Shown: positions 8,633 through 17,891, numbered from the stretch's first letter. The stretch: 64,000 nt of DNA from Cysteiniphilum halobium (GCF_003574425.1 NZ_QLIU01000017.1:1-64000), one strand, 5' to 3'. Numbers and translations: made by a program. The notes: generated by a model from the sequence alone, not told the origin.

Positions 8633-11617
8633 ATGATGTTAGATGTCTTTTTTACCTCGCAGGGTCAGGTCGTACAATATGTATTAAATGCGATTGCCGC
8701 ATTTTATAACAGTGAACAAAGCAGCACACTATTTTGGTTTGTCGGTAGCGTTGGTGCCTTTGTGGTGTTATGTCGTTTGTTAATGAAGCATGACTTTAAA
8801 GAAGTGCTGGTTTGGACACTAAGCTATAGCTTTATCACGATGTTGGCATTTAATATGCGCATAACCGTAATGGTGCATGATACCACGAAACCGTTAGCAA
8901 GATATAAAGTCGATAATGTACCGCTTGGGTTAGCATATCCGTTATTTGCGACCACGGCTTTATCCAATTATGTCAATGAAACCATAGAGGGTATTATGCA
9001 TGTGCCGAATGATTTAGCCTATGAAAAATATGGCATGGTATGGGGTTCAGCGATTTTTGAGCAGATGAATCAATCACGCGTGAATACTGAACTGTTAGGT
9101 TATTTTGCGCGTTATTTACGACAATGTGTGTATCCTGAGATCAAGCTTAGAAGAAACTTTACTTTTAAACAGTTATATAGCACCCCTGATATTTTTGCTT
9201 TTTTGAAAGAGCGGATTAAAGATGGTGTGTCCAGAGTGCATATTCATGGTGCTAATCCAAATGAGGAGGGTGCTAAAGATAATCCGTATTGTGGTACAGC
9301 AACCACATGGCTTGAAAATGCATTTAAAAATGAAGCAACGATTAATCTGGGTGATTTACACAAGTACAATGCTAATAACCAAGCGTTAACCTTGGCACAA
9401 ATGCAAACCAGTGTTCAGAATGTTTACCAGAATTTTTTTGATATATCGGGTACAGCACAAAACACGATGATGCAGAACTTGGCGATTAATGCTGTGCGTG
9501 ATGGCTTTAGGGTGTTAACAGGTGCCAGTGGCAATGCCGCAGCAGCTTTAAATTACAGCAAAGTGCAAGGCGAGATGTCACGTAAATCGACATGGGTATC
9601 GATGGGCATGCAAGCACAGGAGTTTATTCCAATGCTGCATACCATTTTATTATTACTGTTGGCTTGTGCTTTTATTCCTGTGGGTTACATGGCACTTTTT
9701 CCAGGCTATTTGATTCATATCACCAAGAAATATATGGGCGGCTTAATCTGGTTAGGGACATGGAGTACATTCTATGTGTTTGTGAATTTTATTATGACCT
9801 CGATTTTGTCACTTCATTTAAGGGAATATTCAGGGGGGTATTCTGGCATTACGATGTCGAACATTAATGCATTAGAATCACTGACATGGAAATATGCTGC
9901 CGCAACAGGATGGCTGTTAGCCTTTGTACCTTACTTATCACGCATGTTAATTGTTGGTGCAGGTAACGCGATGATGGGGGTTGCCACTAGCATGGCCTCG
10001 ATGTTAGCGTCTGATGCTGAGAAAGGCTCAAGAGCGATGAGTGAGGGCAATATTACGGCATTTACCACCTCGGTGAGTTCACATACAGGGAATAATATGC
10101 ATTTTGGACAACATAATACACGCTCTAGTGAAATCACAGGTGGTGCGCTACGTTCGAGCTTATCAGGTGGCAGTCAATATCAGACACCGAAAGGCGATAC
10201 GGTGTATGATAATACGACGATGATTGACCGACAACCGTTTGATATGATGCAAAGGGAATCAGTATCGACTGGCTTATCACGAACACAGGCAGCGTATGAA
10301 AAAGAAGCGTTTGCACAGGCGCAGATGCTTAATGAAACGATCAATAGCGGTGCGAATTACTTAAATCAGACAGGTAAGACGCAAGCGTTAAAAGATTATG
10401 CGGCATCAAGCCAGACCACAAGCCAATCAGCACAATTGGCAAGTGCCTATTCAACGGTGGCAGATATTCATAATCGTTATAGTCAAGATCAGATTAATTC
10501 GAGTATGAGTGGTTGGCAGAAAGAGGTTGGAGGAAAAGTTAGTTTGGGAACAGGCGATGTATCTAAATTTATTAAGCTAGGAGGGTATGGTAAAATAGGT
10601 AAAACATGGAATGACACAGACACGATAAACAATTCCGTTGGCTTATCTGCCAGTGAAGCGAAATCTTACCGTGAAGCAATGGATAACATTACCAGTGCCA
10701 CCAAGTCAGATGTTGCGACATTAGATAAAGCAGTAGGTGTTGATCAAGGACAGTCTTTGCAATCAACTTTTGGTGAAGCCAAATCATACAGTGAATTAGC
10801 GCAACGCAATTATGATTTATCGGTGCAAGCAGGAGAAGCTGCGAATTATGCCAAAAACCATGATTTTATGATGAGTGAGAATTTAATGCCAAAATTTAAG
10901 GATTACTTAGATGATCATTATACGCCACAGAATCGTGATCGTTGGTTAGGTGATATTAGCCAGCAGAATGATCCACTGTTTAAAAAAGCGCAGGAAAGTT
11001 TTGTGGTTGCTAATAGTGATATTTATCTTGATTGGTACAAGCAAAATTCAGACAGCATTAACTCCAGAGGTCAAACAGAGATTAATAATTTATCTCATGA
11101 TGTTGATCAGGGTAAAGATGTAGTGAAACAAGCACGAACTGACAATGATCAGATGGTGACAAAAGAACATGGTGGTATGCAAGATGAGCTAGAATATCGA
11201 ATACATGAACGCAAAGGCGAAAAAATGCAATCGACTGTACCGATGATCGAGCAGGTGCATCGTGATAACTTTGCACTAATGAAACAGCTTGGCATAATGC
11301 CGCAAGATCATGAGTTTAAGGGTAAGTTTGCTGAGTATAATAAACCTGTAAGTGCTTTTGACTTGGAGCGTTCAAATATTTCACAAATTGACCAAGTAAA
11401 TAAACAAATTAGTACACAATCTGGAGAGCTGCAAAGTCAAAAGGATAAGCGATCATCTCAGATTGAAAAGACTGTAGGCGAGGGCGCTCGCTTATTTAAA
11501 AAATCAGATGATTCAAATAGTTTTGATATACAAAAACTTAATCGCGATGCTGCGAAAGAAAATGCAAAACTAGCAAGTCAAGCATGGAAAAATTTATTTG
11601 GTAAAAAAGAAGAATAA
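8633..11617 (+). CDS. traG: TraG, mating-pair stabilisation and assembly protein
   Basis: An inner-membrane protein of F-type systems. The N-terminal part acts in pilus assembly, and the C-terminal periplasmic part acts in mating-pair stabilisation and exclusion. At 994 residues it is close to F TraG. Membrane segments are visible near residues 35-60, 330-365, 370-395 and 420-440. From about residue 460 the chain is hydrophilic, rich in Q, S, N and K, and largely helical, as in the family. AAGGAG at 8624-8629 supports ATG 8633. It closes the plus-strand tra block, and the next gene is on the opposite strand. Confidence 0.9.
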   Translation: MMLDVFFTSQGQVVQYVLNAIAAFYNSEQSSTLFWFVGSVGAFVVLCRLLMKHDFKEVLVWTLSYSFITMLAFNMRITVMVHDTTKPLARYKVDNVPLGLAYPLFATTALSNYVNETIEGIMHVPNDLAYEKYGMVWGSAIFEQMNQSRVNTELLGYFARYLRQCVYPEIKLRRNFTFKQLYSTPDIFAFLKERIKDGVSRVHIHGANPNEEGAKDNPYCGTATTWLENAFKNEATINLGDLHKYNANNQALTLAQMQTSVQNVYQNFFDISGTAQNTMMQNLAINAVRDGFRVLTGASGNAAAALNYSKVQGEMSRKSTWVSMGMQAQEFIPMLHTILLLLLACAFIPVGYMALFPGYLIHITKKYMGGLIWLGTWSTFYVFVNFIMTSILSLHLREYSGGYSGITMSNINALESLTWKYAAATGWLLAFVPYLSRMLIVGAGNAMMGVATSMASMLASDAEKGSRAMSEGNITAFTTSVSSHTGNNMHFGQHNTRSSEITGGALRSSLSGGSQYQTPKGDTVYDNTTMIDRQPFDMMQRESVSTGLSRTQAAYEKEAFAQAQMLNETINSGANYLNQTGKTQALKDYAASSQTTSQSAQLASAYSTVADIHNRYSQDQINSSMSGWQKEVGGKVSLGTGDVSKFIKLGGYGKIGKTWNDTDTINNSVGLSASEAKSYREAMDNITSATKSDVATLDKAVGVDQGQSLQSTFGEAKSYSELAQRNYDLSVQAGEAANYAKNHDFMMSENLMPKFKDYLDDHYTPQNRDRWLGDISQQNDPLFKKAQESFVVANSDIYLDWYKQNSDSINSRGQTEINNLSHDVDQGKDVVKQARTDNDQMVTKEHGGMQDELEYRIHERKGEKMQSTVPMIEQVHRDNFALMKQLGIMPQDHEFKGKFAEYNKPVSAFDLERSNISQIDQVNKQISTQSGELQSQKDKRSSQIEKTVGEGARLFKKSDDSNSFDIQKLNRDAAKENAKLASQAWKNLFGKKEE

Positions 11618-11654
11618 AATAAAGCTCACTACGGTCTGCTATGTGGCAGTTTAT

Positions 11655-12047
11655 TTACCATTTAAAATGTTTAGAAAGGATGGCTTTAATAGATGAGTAG
11701 CCTGCCTTAAACGAGAAGTACCATGATGCAGCAATAGTTATAGCAACAGTTATAAACATCATTGTAAAAGCAGGAGCTGGAAACTCTTTACTAAGCATAA
11801 CAGTGAAAAAGAAAATAAGAAAAAAAACAATTCCAAATAAATAAGTCTCTATCAAATATTTAGTATATTTCTTCTGCTCCGCCGTAATCTCAATTTTATC
11901 TTCTTCTGACTTGACCATTTTAACCGCAATGGGTTCGTGAGACGATAAAGATTCCTGCTTAAGAATGTCAACCACATCTTTGGCTAATTCAGGATTCGTT
12001 TCAGCTATTTTTAATAGCCTTTCTTTTTGATGGTCATTCATCTTCAA
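11655..12047 (-). CDS. Small membrane protein of unknown function
   Basis: A 130-residue protein with a cytosolic-looking helical N-terminal half (about residues 1-70, rich in E and K) and two membrane segments (about 72-92 and 96-116). GGGAGTTTTGAAG precedes its ATG on the minus strand. It is convergent with traG and divergent from the next gene, and stands alone on its strand. I recognise no family. Its place between traG and traD is where F carries exclusion genes, so a role in entry exclusion is possible, but only position suggests it. Confidence 0.6.
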   Translation of the reverse strand: MKMNDHQKERLLKIAETNPELAKDVVDILKQESLSSHEPIAVKMVKSEEDKIEITAEQKKYTKYLIETYLFGIVFFLIFFFTVMLSKEFPAPAFTMMFITVAITIAASWYFSFKAGYSSIKAILSKHFKW

Positions 12048-12187
12048 AACTCCCTTTCAATATGCCTTTTGCTTTCAGCAAGCTAGCATAAATTAAGCAG
12101 TTTTTCAATCAAAAAGTAAGGTAAGTGTTTAATCAATCAGTGTATAAAACGACTAAAAACCAAAACAACAAACAAAGGAAACGCACG

Positions 12188-12301
12188 ATGACAAAATTAT
12201 TTTTCATCAAAACAAGAGAAGGAGGATTTTATTATGACGGTAAGTTTTTTAATGCTTCTGATTGCTTTATTGGTAATCATGACTGTATTACTATGTTTTA
12301 A
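12188..12301 (+). CDS. Possible 37-residue leader peptide
   Basis: ATG 12188 is preceded by AAAGGAA at good spacing and opens a 37-codon frame that overlaps the start of the next gene in another frame. It could be a leader that couples translation into the membrane protein starting at 12234, whose own ribosome site lies inside this frame. There is no homology support, and it may be chance. Confidence 0.25.
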   Translation: MTKLFFIKTREGGFYYDGKFFNASDCFIGNHDCITMF

Positions 12302-12668
12302 ACCAAGTGTTGAATCTTTTGTTTGGGTTTTCAAACAGTCAAACAAAAAGCGAGCGTTGTTATTACATGCGTTACGGTTAATAACAGCGTTTATGATGTA
12401 TTACGTTGTTGTTTATATTATGACAATGTTTGCAATAATGGGGTCAGTGATGCTGTTAGTGGCATATCAAAAATTACTGGGTTTAGATACCATTAACTAT
12501 GATTACGATGGTTTTTTAGGCTTAGTTGAGTGCATTGCCTTAATGGTGAGTGTTATATTAACGCTGTTAAATGCAAGAAGAGTTGAATATTTAGCCAATA
12601 GAATGGCAGACAAAAAAACAAAGCCAATCTCATTGTTTAGTTTATACAAACAAGGTGGAAATGATTAA
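12234..12668 (+). CDS. Small multi-pass membrane protein, possible entry-exclusion protein
   Basis: A 144-residue hydrophobic protein with about three membrane segments (residues 3-22, 42-75 and 92-112) and a short basic C-terminus. AAGGAGG lies 8 bases before ATG 12234, a strong ribosome site. I recognise no family by sequence. Its size, hydrophobicity and location after traG and before traD match the position of traS (inner-membrane entry exclusion) in F. Exclusion proteins diverge quickly, so absence of a recognisable match does not argue against this. Function is inferred from position only. Confidence 0.65.
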   Translation: MTVSFLMLLIALLVIMTVLLCFKPSVESFVWVFKQSNKKRALLLHALRLITAFMMYYVVVYIMTMFAIMGSVMLLVAYQKLLGLDTINYDYDGFLGLVECIALMVSVILTLLNARRVEYLANRMADKKTKPISLFSLYKQGGND

Positions 12669-12790
12669 TATGCACATCATCAAAAAAGTTAAAACCAATG
12701 ATCGTATTGTAACGGTTCGCACATTTCGATAAATTAATATCATCAACCTTTTAACTGGTTATATGATGAATTTAAAAATAAGGAAAAATT

Positions 12791-13381
12791 ATGTCAAAAG
12801 GCACGGTCAACAAAGTCATTTTAATTGGGCGTTTGGGCAATGAGCCAGACATTCGCCATATGCCTAATGGTAATGCGGTTGCTAATATCAGTTTAGCAAC
12901 GAATAGTGGTTATAAGGATAATCAAACAGGGCAATATATCGATGTGACAGAATGGCATAGAGTGGTTGTATTTGGCAAGCAAGCTGAAACTATTCAGCAA
13001 TATACTCACAAAGGGAGTCAGTTATTTGTTGAGGGCAGAATACGCACGAATAAATGGCAAGATCAAATGGGTCAAGATCGCTATACCACGGAAATTGTTG
13101 CCAATCAGATTCAGTTGATGGGTGGTCAGTCAAATAACCATAACCCACCAGTTGAAAGTTATGCACAAAACGATATGGCAATACCATCGAATCAACCTGC
13201 CCAACAAAAGCCAGAAGAAACTAATCAAACCAATCAAACCACCGTAACAACAACATTAAAGGATGATGCAAAGCAAAAAGATAACCAATCCTCTCATGGT
13301 AATGCACAGTCAAAATCACCCAGTAGTGATCAAAAAGCAATAACACATGATGCGTTTGACCCTGATGATTTACCGTTTTAG
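12791..13381 (+). CDS. ssb: Single-stranded DNA-binding protein
   Basis: Binds single-stranded DNA during plasmid replication and transfer. The first 110 residues form the OB fold with the standard start NKVILIGRLGNEPDIR and the motifs NISLATN, TEWHRVVVFGKQAE and LFVEGRIRTNKWQD. A glutamine/threonine/asparagine-rich linker follows, then the acidic tip DPDDLPF used to recruit partner enzymes. It has 196 residues, normal for an SSB. AAGGAAA lies before ATG 12791. Its place inside the transfer region suggests it coats the incoming strand in the recipient. Confidence 0.95.
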   Translation: MSKGTVNKVILIGRLGNEPDIRHMPNGNAVANISLATNSGYKDNQTGQYIDVTEWHRVVVFGKQAETIQQYTHKGSQLFVEGRIRTNKWQDQMGQDRYTTEIVANQIQLMGGQSNNHNPPVESYAQNDMAIPSNQPAQQKPEETNQTNQTTVTTTLKDDAKQKDNQSSHGNAQSKSPSSDQKAITHDAFDPDDLPF

Positions 13382-13455
13382 CAGTGAAGTCTTGATTTAA
13401 ACAGCATTGATCGTTAGTGTTATCATGTGTTAATTCAGCTAATCGGAAGTGTATT

Positions 13456-13773
13456 ATGAGCAAGAAACAAGAGAAACAAGAATTTAAAACCTATAAAAAA
13501 GACGAATTTGTCGCATTAGTAGCAGAAAAAATGGACGCAACCAAGGACAATGCTAACAGATCAGTTGACGCATTTATTGAAGCGCTCACAGATATTGTCA
13601 AAAACGGTGATTCAGTGAACTTTATTGGCTTTGGCAAGTTTAGTGTGGGTGAACGAGCAGCGCGAGAGGGTCGCAATCCTAAGACAGGTGATAAGTTAAA
13701 GATTAAAGCATCTAAAATACCTAGATTCAGTGCGGGTAAAAACTTAAAAGATGCAGTGAATGTTAATCAATAA
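13456..13773 (+). CDS. HU/IHF-family DNA-binding protein
   Basis: A small nucleoid-type DNA-bending protein. It has the helical N-terminal dimer part (KDEFVALVAEKMDATKDNA) and the beta-arm core FIGFGKFSVGERAAREGRNPKTG followed by IPRFSAGKNLKDAV, all diagnostic of HU. An upstream GTG-type extension is open, but ATG 13456 after CGGAAG gives the standard length (105 residues, with a short lysine-rich N-terminal extension). Plasmid-borne HU can act in oriT or replication complexes or reduce the load of new DNA on the host. Confidence 0.9.
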   Translation: MSKKQEKQEFKTYKKDEFVALVAEKMDATKDNANRSVDAFIEALTDIVKNGDSVNFIGFGKFSVGERAAREGRNPKTGDKLKIKASKIPRFSAGKNLKDAVNVNQ

Positions 13774-13807
13774 TATCATAAAGTTGTTGTGATTAAGGAC
13801 GTGAAGC

Positions 13808-14758
13808 GTGAAGACAAAAAAACGAAGTAAAAGCCATACGAGCCATAAAAGCAGTGGAAGCAATCGCAACAAAAGGAATAAAGGGAATGATCTTTTCGAG
13901 TTTTCAAGCGCACTTGATTTGATGTTAGCGGGACATGATCAGGTGATTGGCTCAGATTTTATTATGCGTAAGCGTGACACGTTAAATGCTGATATTGGTC
14001 ACTTAAACCCAGATGATTTAAATACTTACGACCAAGCTTATATTGATGGTTTAATTCACTGTCAAGCTAAGGAATGTCTTACCATTCCGACAGATGTTGA
14101 GTTACAGCGTTTGTCTAATGAATATATGAAACAGCGAGAGATTTTATCTGCTTATCATGATGAAGTCGTTGATATTATGATCGATTATGACACGGAAGCT
14201 GCCAAAGAGTTGGGTAATTTTGACCCCTACATTGATAAAGTGGTCATTCGTAATCAAGCTGAAATGAATTTTTTCTATGACTATATTACGTTGTATCGGA
14301 CAATAAAAAATAAACGTGTGATTATTGACTGGAGAGAAACTCACCCTGATGCGGTTAATCAGAACAACAGACAGGTTGTTACAGCACTTGAGCAGGCGCG
14401 GTTTGCTATATTGCGATTAGATGAAAATTTAGCACATGGTGGTATTAGGGTTACAGATATGATTACCCAGAAAGAAAGCTTATTAATTGATAAAGCGCTC
14501 AATCGTTCACGTAAAGAGGGTATGTTTTTTATTTGCTCATTATTAACAATGGGCAAATATGTGATGACAAGTGGTGGCGGTGTTCCTGTTGACCCCAAAG
14601 CCGCTGCAGGTAAATCTGCATTAAGTCTGTCTCAACCTTATTTGGCACAATTACGTAATGCGCAATCAGCTATTGATGAAAATGTGCTGCAATGTGTTCG
14701 CAAGGTATATGGACTTTGCTTGCGTGGTGGTGCCTTAAGTCATATTACGATTCATTAA
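13808..14758 (+). CDS. Protein of unknown function (316 residues)
   Basis: I do not recognise a family. The first 30 residues are basic and serine/asparagine-rich low complexity. The rest is a mixed, mostly helical, soluble protein with a hydrophobic stretch near residues 235-250 (FFICSLLTMGKYVM) followed by a glycine-rich loop. It begins with GTG 13808 after AAGGA, and ends 4 bases before the Rpn nuclease gene, so the two are probably cotranscribed. Its conservation next to an Rpn gene would be worth testing. Confidence 0.72.
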   Translation: MKTKKRSKSHTSHKSSGSNRNKRNKGNDLFEFSSALDLMLAGHDQVIGSDFIMRKRDTLNADIGHLNPDDLNTYDQAYIDGLIHCQAKECLTIPTDVELQRLSNEYMKQREILSAYHDEVVDIMIDYDTEAAKELGNFDPYIDKVVIRNQAEMNFFYDYITLYRTIKNKRVIIDWRETHPDAVNQNNRQVVTALEQARFAILRLDENLAHGGIRVTDMITQKESLLIDKALNRSRKEGMFFICSLLTMGKYVMTSGGGVPVDPKAAAGKSALSLSQPYLAQLRNAQSAIDENVLQCVRKVYGLCLRGGALSHITIH

Positions 14759-14762
14759 GTCG

Positions 14763-15707
14763 ATGACTGAGCAAACGAAACCATTGCCAACAGCGCATGA
14801 TGTCTTTTTCAAGGCTAATTTAGCCGAAAAAAGTAAGGCAAAAGCATTACTGAAACAGATATATTCAAAGGAGTTGGTAAGCAAGCTTGATTTAAAACAT
14901 TTTAAGCAAGTGCCTACTGAATTTATACAGCACAACTTGCGTAAAGTGGTCGGTGATGTGCTGTATATGACTAAGCTGAACGGCAAAGGTGCTTATGTTT
15001 ACGCCCTTTTTGAACATCAATCAAGCAGTGATGAGTTAATGGCATTTAGGCTGTTGTTGTATGTGGTTCAGATCATGCAACAGCATTTGCAACAGGGTTA
15101 TGAAAAGTTACCTATTGTTTTATCAAGCGTAATTTACCACGGTAAAGAGTCACCTTATCCTTACTCGACCGACTTGATGGACTGCTTTGCAGATAAAGAA
15201 ATAGCTCAAGAATATATGTTCAAGTCATTTAACTTGCTTGATTTAACGGTCATGAGTGATGATGACTTAGGGAAATTTGATGCTAATTTAGTTTTTGAAT
15301 ATATGCTTAAACATAGCCGCGATAACTTAGCAGATAAAATGATAGAATGGCTGTTGCAGTACCCACATCAAGCGATTTATTTCATAAAATCTGGCAATAA
15401 TTTGTTAAATCAAGTATTCTCTTATATAGAAAGTCGCAATGATGTTGACAGTGAAGCGATAGATAAATTAATCGGTGTCATTAATGATAATACAGGTGGT
15501 GAGTTTATGAATTACTTACAAAGGCGAGAACAAAAGGCAGAACAACAAGGTATGCAACAAGGGCGTTTTTTGGAAAAAGAAGAAACAGCACGCAACTTGT
15601 TAGGCATGGGTTTATTGTCTAATGAGCAAATTGCACAAGCGACTAATCTTGACTTTGATACTGTCCTTAAACTCAAAAAAGAAATTAACACTAAGACGAA
15701 ACACTGA
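14763..15707 (+). CDS. Rpn-family recombination-promoting nuclease (PD-(D/E)XK)
   Basis: A predicted DNA endonuclease of the RpnA/YhgA group, linked in E. coli to recombination and phage defence. The N-terminal domain has the Asp of VGDVLY (about residue 63) and the Glu-x-Gln of ALFEHQSS (about 80), the usual catalytic pattern of this PD-(D/E)XK branch. Family motifs LPIVLSSVIYHG and LIDLTVMSDDD-type follow. The C-terminus has the EQQGMQQGRF motif and a small helix-turn-helix-like end (SNEQIAQATN). At 314 residues it is full length. It is a paralogue of the gene at 37352-38296. An internal start near the C-terminus is listed separately. Confidence 0.86.
   Translation: MTEQTKPLPTAHDVFFKANLAEKSKAKALLKQIYSKELVSKLDLKHFKQVPTEFIQHNLRKVVGDVLYMTKLNGKGAYVYALFEHQSSSDELMAFRLLLYVVQIMQQHLQQGYEKLPIVLSSVIYHGKESPYPYSTDLMDCFADKEIAQEYMFKSFNLLDLTVMSDDDLGKFDANLVFEYMLKHSRDNLADKMIEWLLQYPHQAIYFIKSGNNLLNQVFSYIESRNDVDSEAIDKLIGVINDNTGGEFMNYLQRREQKAEQQGMQQGRFLEKEETARNLLGMGLLSNEQIAQATNLDFDTVLKLKKEINTKTKH
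15507..15707 (+). CDS. Possible internally initiated Rpn small protein (66 residues)
   Basis: Inside the Rpn gene, in frame, ATG 15507 is preceded by AGGTGG at 15494-15499, 7 bases upstream, a near-ideal ribosome site. It would make the C-terminal 66 residues including the helix-turn-helix-like end. In E. coli Rpn genes, internally initiated C-terminal proteins are reported to inhibit the full-length nuclease. The second Rpn gene here has the same arrangement. Expression is inferred from sequence only. Confidence 0.45.
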   Translation: MNYLQRREQKAEQQGMQQGRFLEKEETARNLLGMGLLSNEQIAQATNLDFDTVLKLKKEINTKTKH

Positions 15708-16515
15708 GAATAAAAATTTGGGACAAAACTCCCACTTCGGGTTAAACTTTAGTCAAAAATGCGTATCGTGTGACAAGAGATAATTCGTAAATATTTTCTG
15801 GAAAATTGACCGCAAAGCCTTATTTAAAAGCATTTGAAAAATATTTATAAAAAAAATGAAAGGCATATTAAACAATAGCTTTTAAAAATGCAGTCAATCA
15901 ATATTCAGCCCAAAATTCCTACTTCGGTATAAAATGTAACCTTAAAAAGCTGTTGTGCTAAAGGGTGAAAAGTGTCAATTTTTTTTAAATACCCTGTGTT
16001 AAGCTACGTGCTTTTACAGACCACCCTATCAGTTTTCGTATATAATATGATCGATAATACCATGTAAAGTTATATTAAGCTATGGGGTTTGAAGTCCAAT
16101 GGAACGAAAACGAACGCTAAGGAATTTCTTTATCATTTACAGCCTGTCTGGAAGAACCCCCAAAAATGGGGATCGTTTTTCGCTCAGTGCGCTTTACGTT
16201 TCAATATGATGAATCACTGATAATTTAATACTACAAGCGCAAATAACAATCAAAAATAATGACAAATACCAAAAAAACGCCAATAAATTCGATTTAAGCG
16301 TATTTTTTATTGATTTTGAACGATTACATTAGCATATTAAAGATAATTAAACAGCGCTCAAATATTAAAGCCGAATTTTTGATCAAAATTGCTAAAAAAA
16401 TGGATTTGTAGGCTAGTTTTGAAAATATAAGGAAAAAAACACCCGCGTTATAAGCCGAAAAACGTCAATTTTTAAAAAAATTGCATATTCTTATTCATCT
16501 TAAGAGAGCCAATCC
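15708..16515 (+). other. Non-coding stretch with short repeats and a hairpin
   Basis: About 800 bases, AT-rich, with no convincing reading frame. Two imperfect 22-base repeats centred on ACTTCGG lie at about 15727-15748 and 15914-15935. A hairpin with a C4/G4 stem and an A-rich loop lies at 16157-16171, followed by a T run, and could be a terminator. No tRNA or known RNA was recognised. Confidence 0.4.
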
Positions 16516-16929
16516 ATGAAACTAAAACTAAATATACAACGTGATATTCACGATAAAATAAAGCTTCAAGGCAGTAAACTCATACTGCCAATGCACCTTG
16601 AAAATATTGAAGCCTACAAAGACGTGACCTTATTTGAGCCAGACGATAGCAAGTATGTTGTCGCCATTCATCATCACATAGACGATGATTTGTATTCAGC
16701 GGTGTACTTTTATTTTGACAATGGCAGTTATGCCAGAAAAGCAAGGTTCATGATCAATTACTGTTTAGACAACCGCAAAACAGAACTTATCATTGATCAT
16801 GCTGTAATCATTGAGATCGAAAACTACAATGATATGGCATTGCCACGCCATCAGGTGATACATTACAACTTATTGACGAGAGGAAGGCAGACTTTTTGTA
16901 ATCCTTTTCAGCGTGAGCACGTGGCTTAG
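16516..16929 (+). CDS. Protein of unknown function (137 residues)
   Basis: A small soluble protein with no membrane segment or recognised domain. It has alternating hydrophobic and charged residues suggesting beta strands, a HHHIDDDLYSAVYFYFD segment near the middle and a conserved-looking FCNPFQREHVA end. GAGAGCC precedes ATG 16516. It stands alone between two non-coding stretches. It is probably a real gene because of codon-like structure and the ribosome site. Confidence 0.55.
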   Translation: MKLKLNIQRDIHDKIKLQGSKLILPMHLENIEAYKDVTLFEPDDSKYVVAIHHHIDDDLYSAVYFYFDNGSYARKARFMINYCLDNRKTELIIDHAVIIEIENYNDMALPRHQVIHYNLLTRGRQTFCNPFQREHVA

Positions 16930-16996
16930 GTTGCTCTGACCTGACATTTTTAGCTAACTAAAAATCTTGGACAAATCGGCTAAGTTGCTATTAAGA

Positions 16997-17227
16997 GTTC
17001 TTCGCTGAGGTGCCATAACTGACAAAATCAACGATAATCAAAGGTATTTTAAACCAACGCTAAGCCATATATTATATAGCTTTGTTGGATATTATTTATT
17101 GCTATCAATAACAGTGTAATTGTCGTTAGTGCTAAGTAAGTTCTCTTCGCTGAGCCGCCACAAGGCTGCTTTTCCAGATAGCACTGGTTTTTCCCAAAAA
17201 GCACCTTAACGCCATATTTTATATGGC
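16997..17227 (+). repeat. Two related units, each with TTCGCTGAG and an AT-rich hairpin
   Basis: Unit one has GTTCTTCGCTGAG at 16997-17009 and a stem-loop at 17054-17088 (CCAAC...GTTGG enclosing AAGC...GCTT and an AT core). Unit two has TTCTCTTCGCTGAG at 17141-17154 and a perfect 7-base stem GCCATAT/ATATGGC with a 3-base loop at 17211-17227. Order and spacing are alike, so the units look like diverged copies of one element. Confidence 0.5.
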
Positions 17228-17586
17228 TTAGGCTGCTATTTACTTTTTTAAAACTGATCGCCTAGTGATTATCTGATTGATTCAATTACATCTCTGTAGA
17301 ACAAGTGCCAGAAATGCAAGATCATGTTTTAAACAGCACCTCAGCAATCACTTATCGAGTAAGGGCTAGAGGACAATTTTTAAATCACTATGACCGGTTT
17401 ACTGACGTATTCCGACTAGGCTATAGGTTCCCTGCAAAGCCCTCCATTTTTCCCTGTTTTGAAAAAATAACCTCGCTTAACGTCATATACAGTAAAGGGT
17501 ACAGCAAAAATTTTTGCTTCATGACAAGTAATCATTCTGTATGACTGCAAATCAAGATAGATAAAAAACAAAAAGTTCTACAGGAT

Positions 17587-17640
17587 TTAGCCAAGACGCT
17601 TAATTATTGAGGGAGGGGATGAATAAGACATCTTGGCTAA
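17587..17640 (+). repeat. Perfect 10-bp inverted repeat upstream of traD
   Basis: TTAGCCAAGA at 17587-17596 is repeated as its exact complement TCTTGGCTAA at 17631-17640. The 34-base loop contains GGGAGGGGATG. A long perfect inverted repeat next to traD/traI may be an oriT arm or a regulatory hairpin. It is not followed by a T run, so a terminator is less likely. Confidence 0.55.
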
Positions 17641-17891
17641 TGATGCTAAGTATAGAGGGTAAAAGCGTAAGTGCAACTTAATGCCGTAAAATTTTTAGGG
17701 TACTATCAAGATTCCTGCGTAAATGCGGCATAAGGCTGTATCCCTTGACATTACTAGCCTCGCGAGTCTGATTTTTGATAAATCCCTAAAAAACTTTCTC
17801 ATAAAAAACAAATTTGACTCCAAAATTAGGTGTCACAAGCCAATCAACATCAATGTATTTATTAACACTCAATAAAGGAGCTATTTATTTT

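Larger units (their letters stand above)
16930..17891 (+). other. Non-coding region before traD with repeats; candidate regulatory or oriT region
   Basis: About 960 bases without a convincing gene (a 79-codon frame at 17305-17544 has no ribosome site). It contains a pair of imperfect repeat units (16997-17088 and 17141-17227) and a perfect 10-base inverted repeat (17587-17640), listed separately. It lies directly upstream of traD and traI, so promoter or origin-of-transfer elements may be here. Confidence 0.45.

Noticed and set aside
12661-12732. 23-codon frame after the membrane protein
   Set aside because: Start lies only a few bases after a weak AAGGTGG, it overlaps the previous stop, and the peptide has no distinguishing feature.
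17305-17544. 79-codon frame before traD
   Set aside because: No ribosome site, unusual composition and no recognisable product; the region has repeats typical of non-coding DNA.
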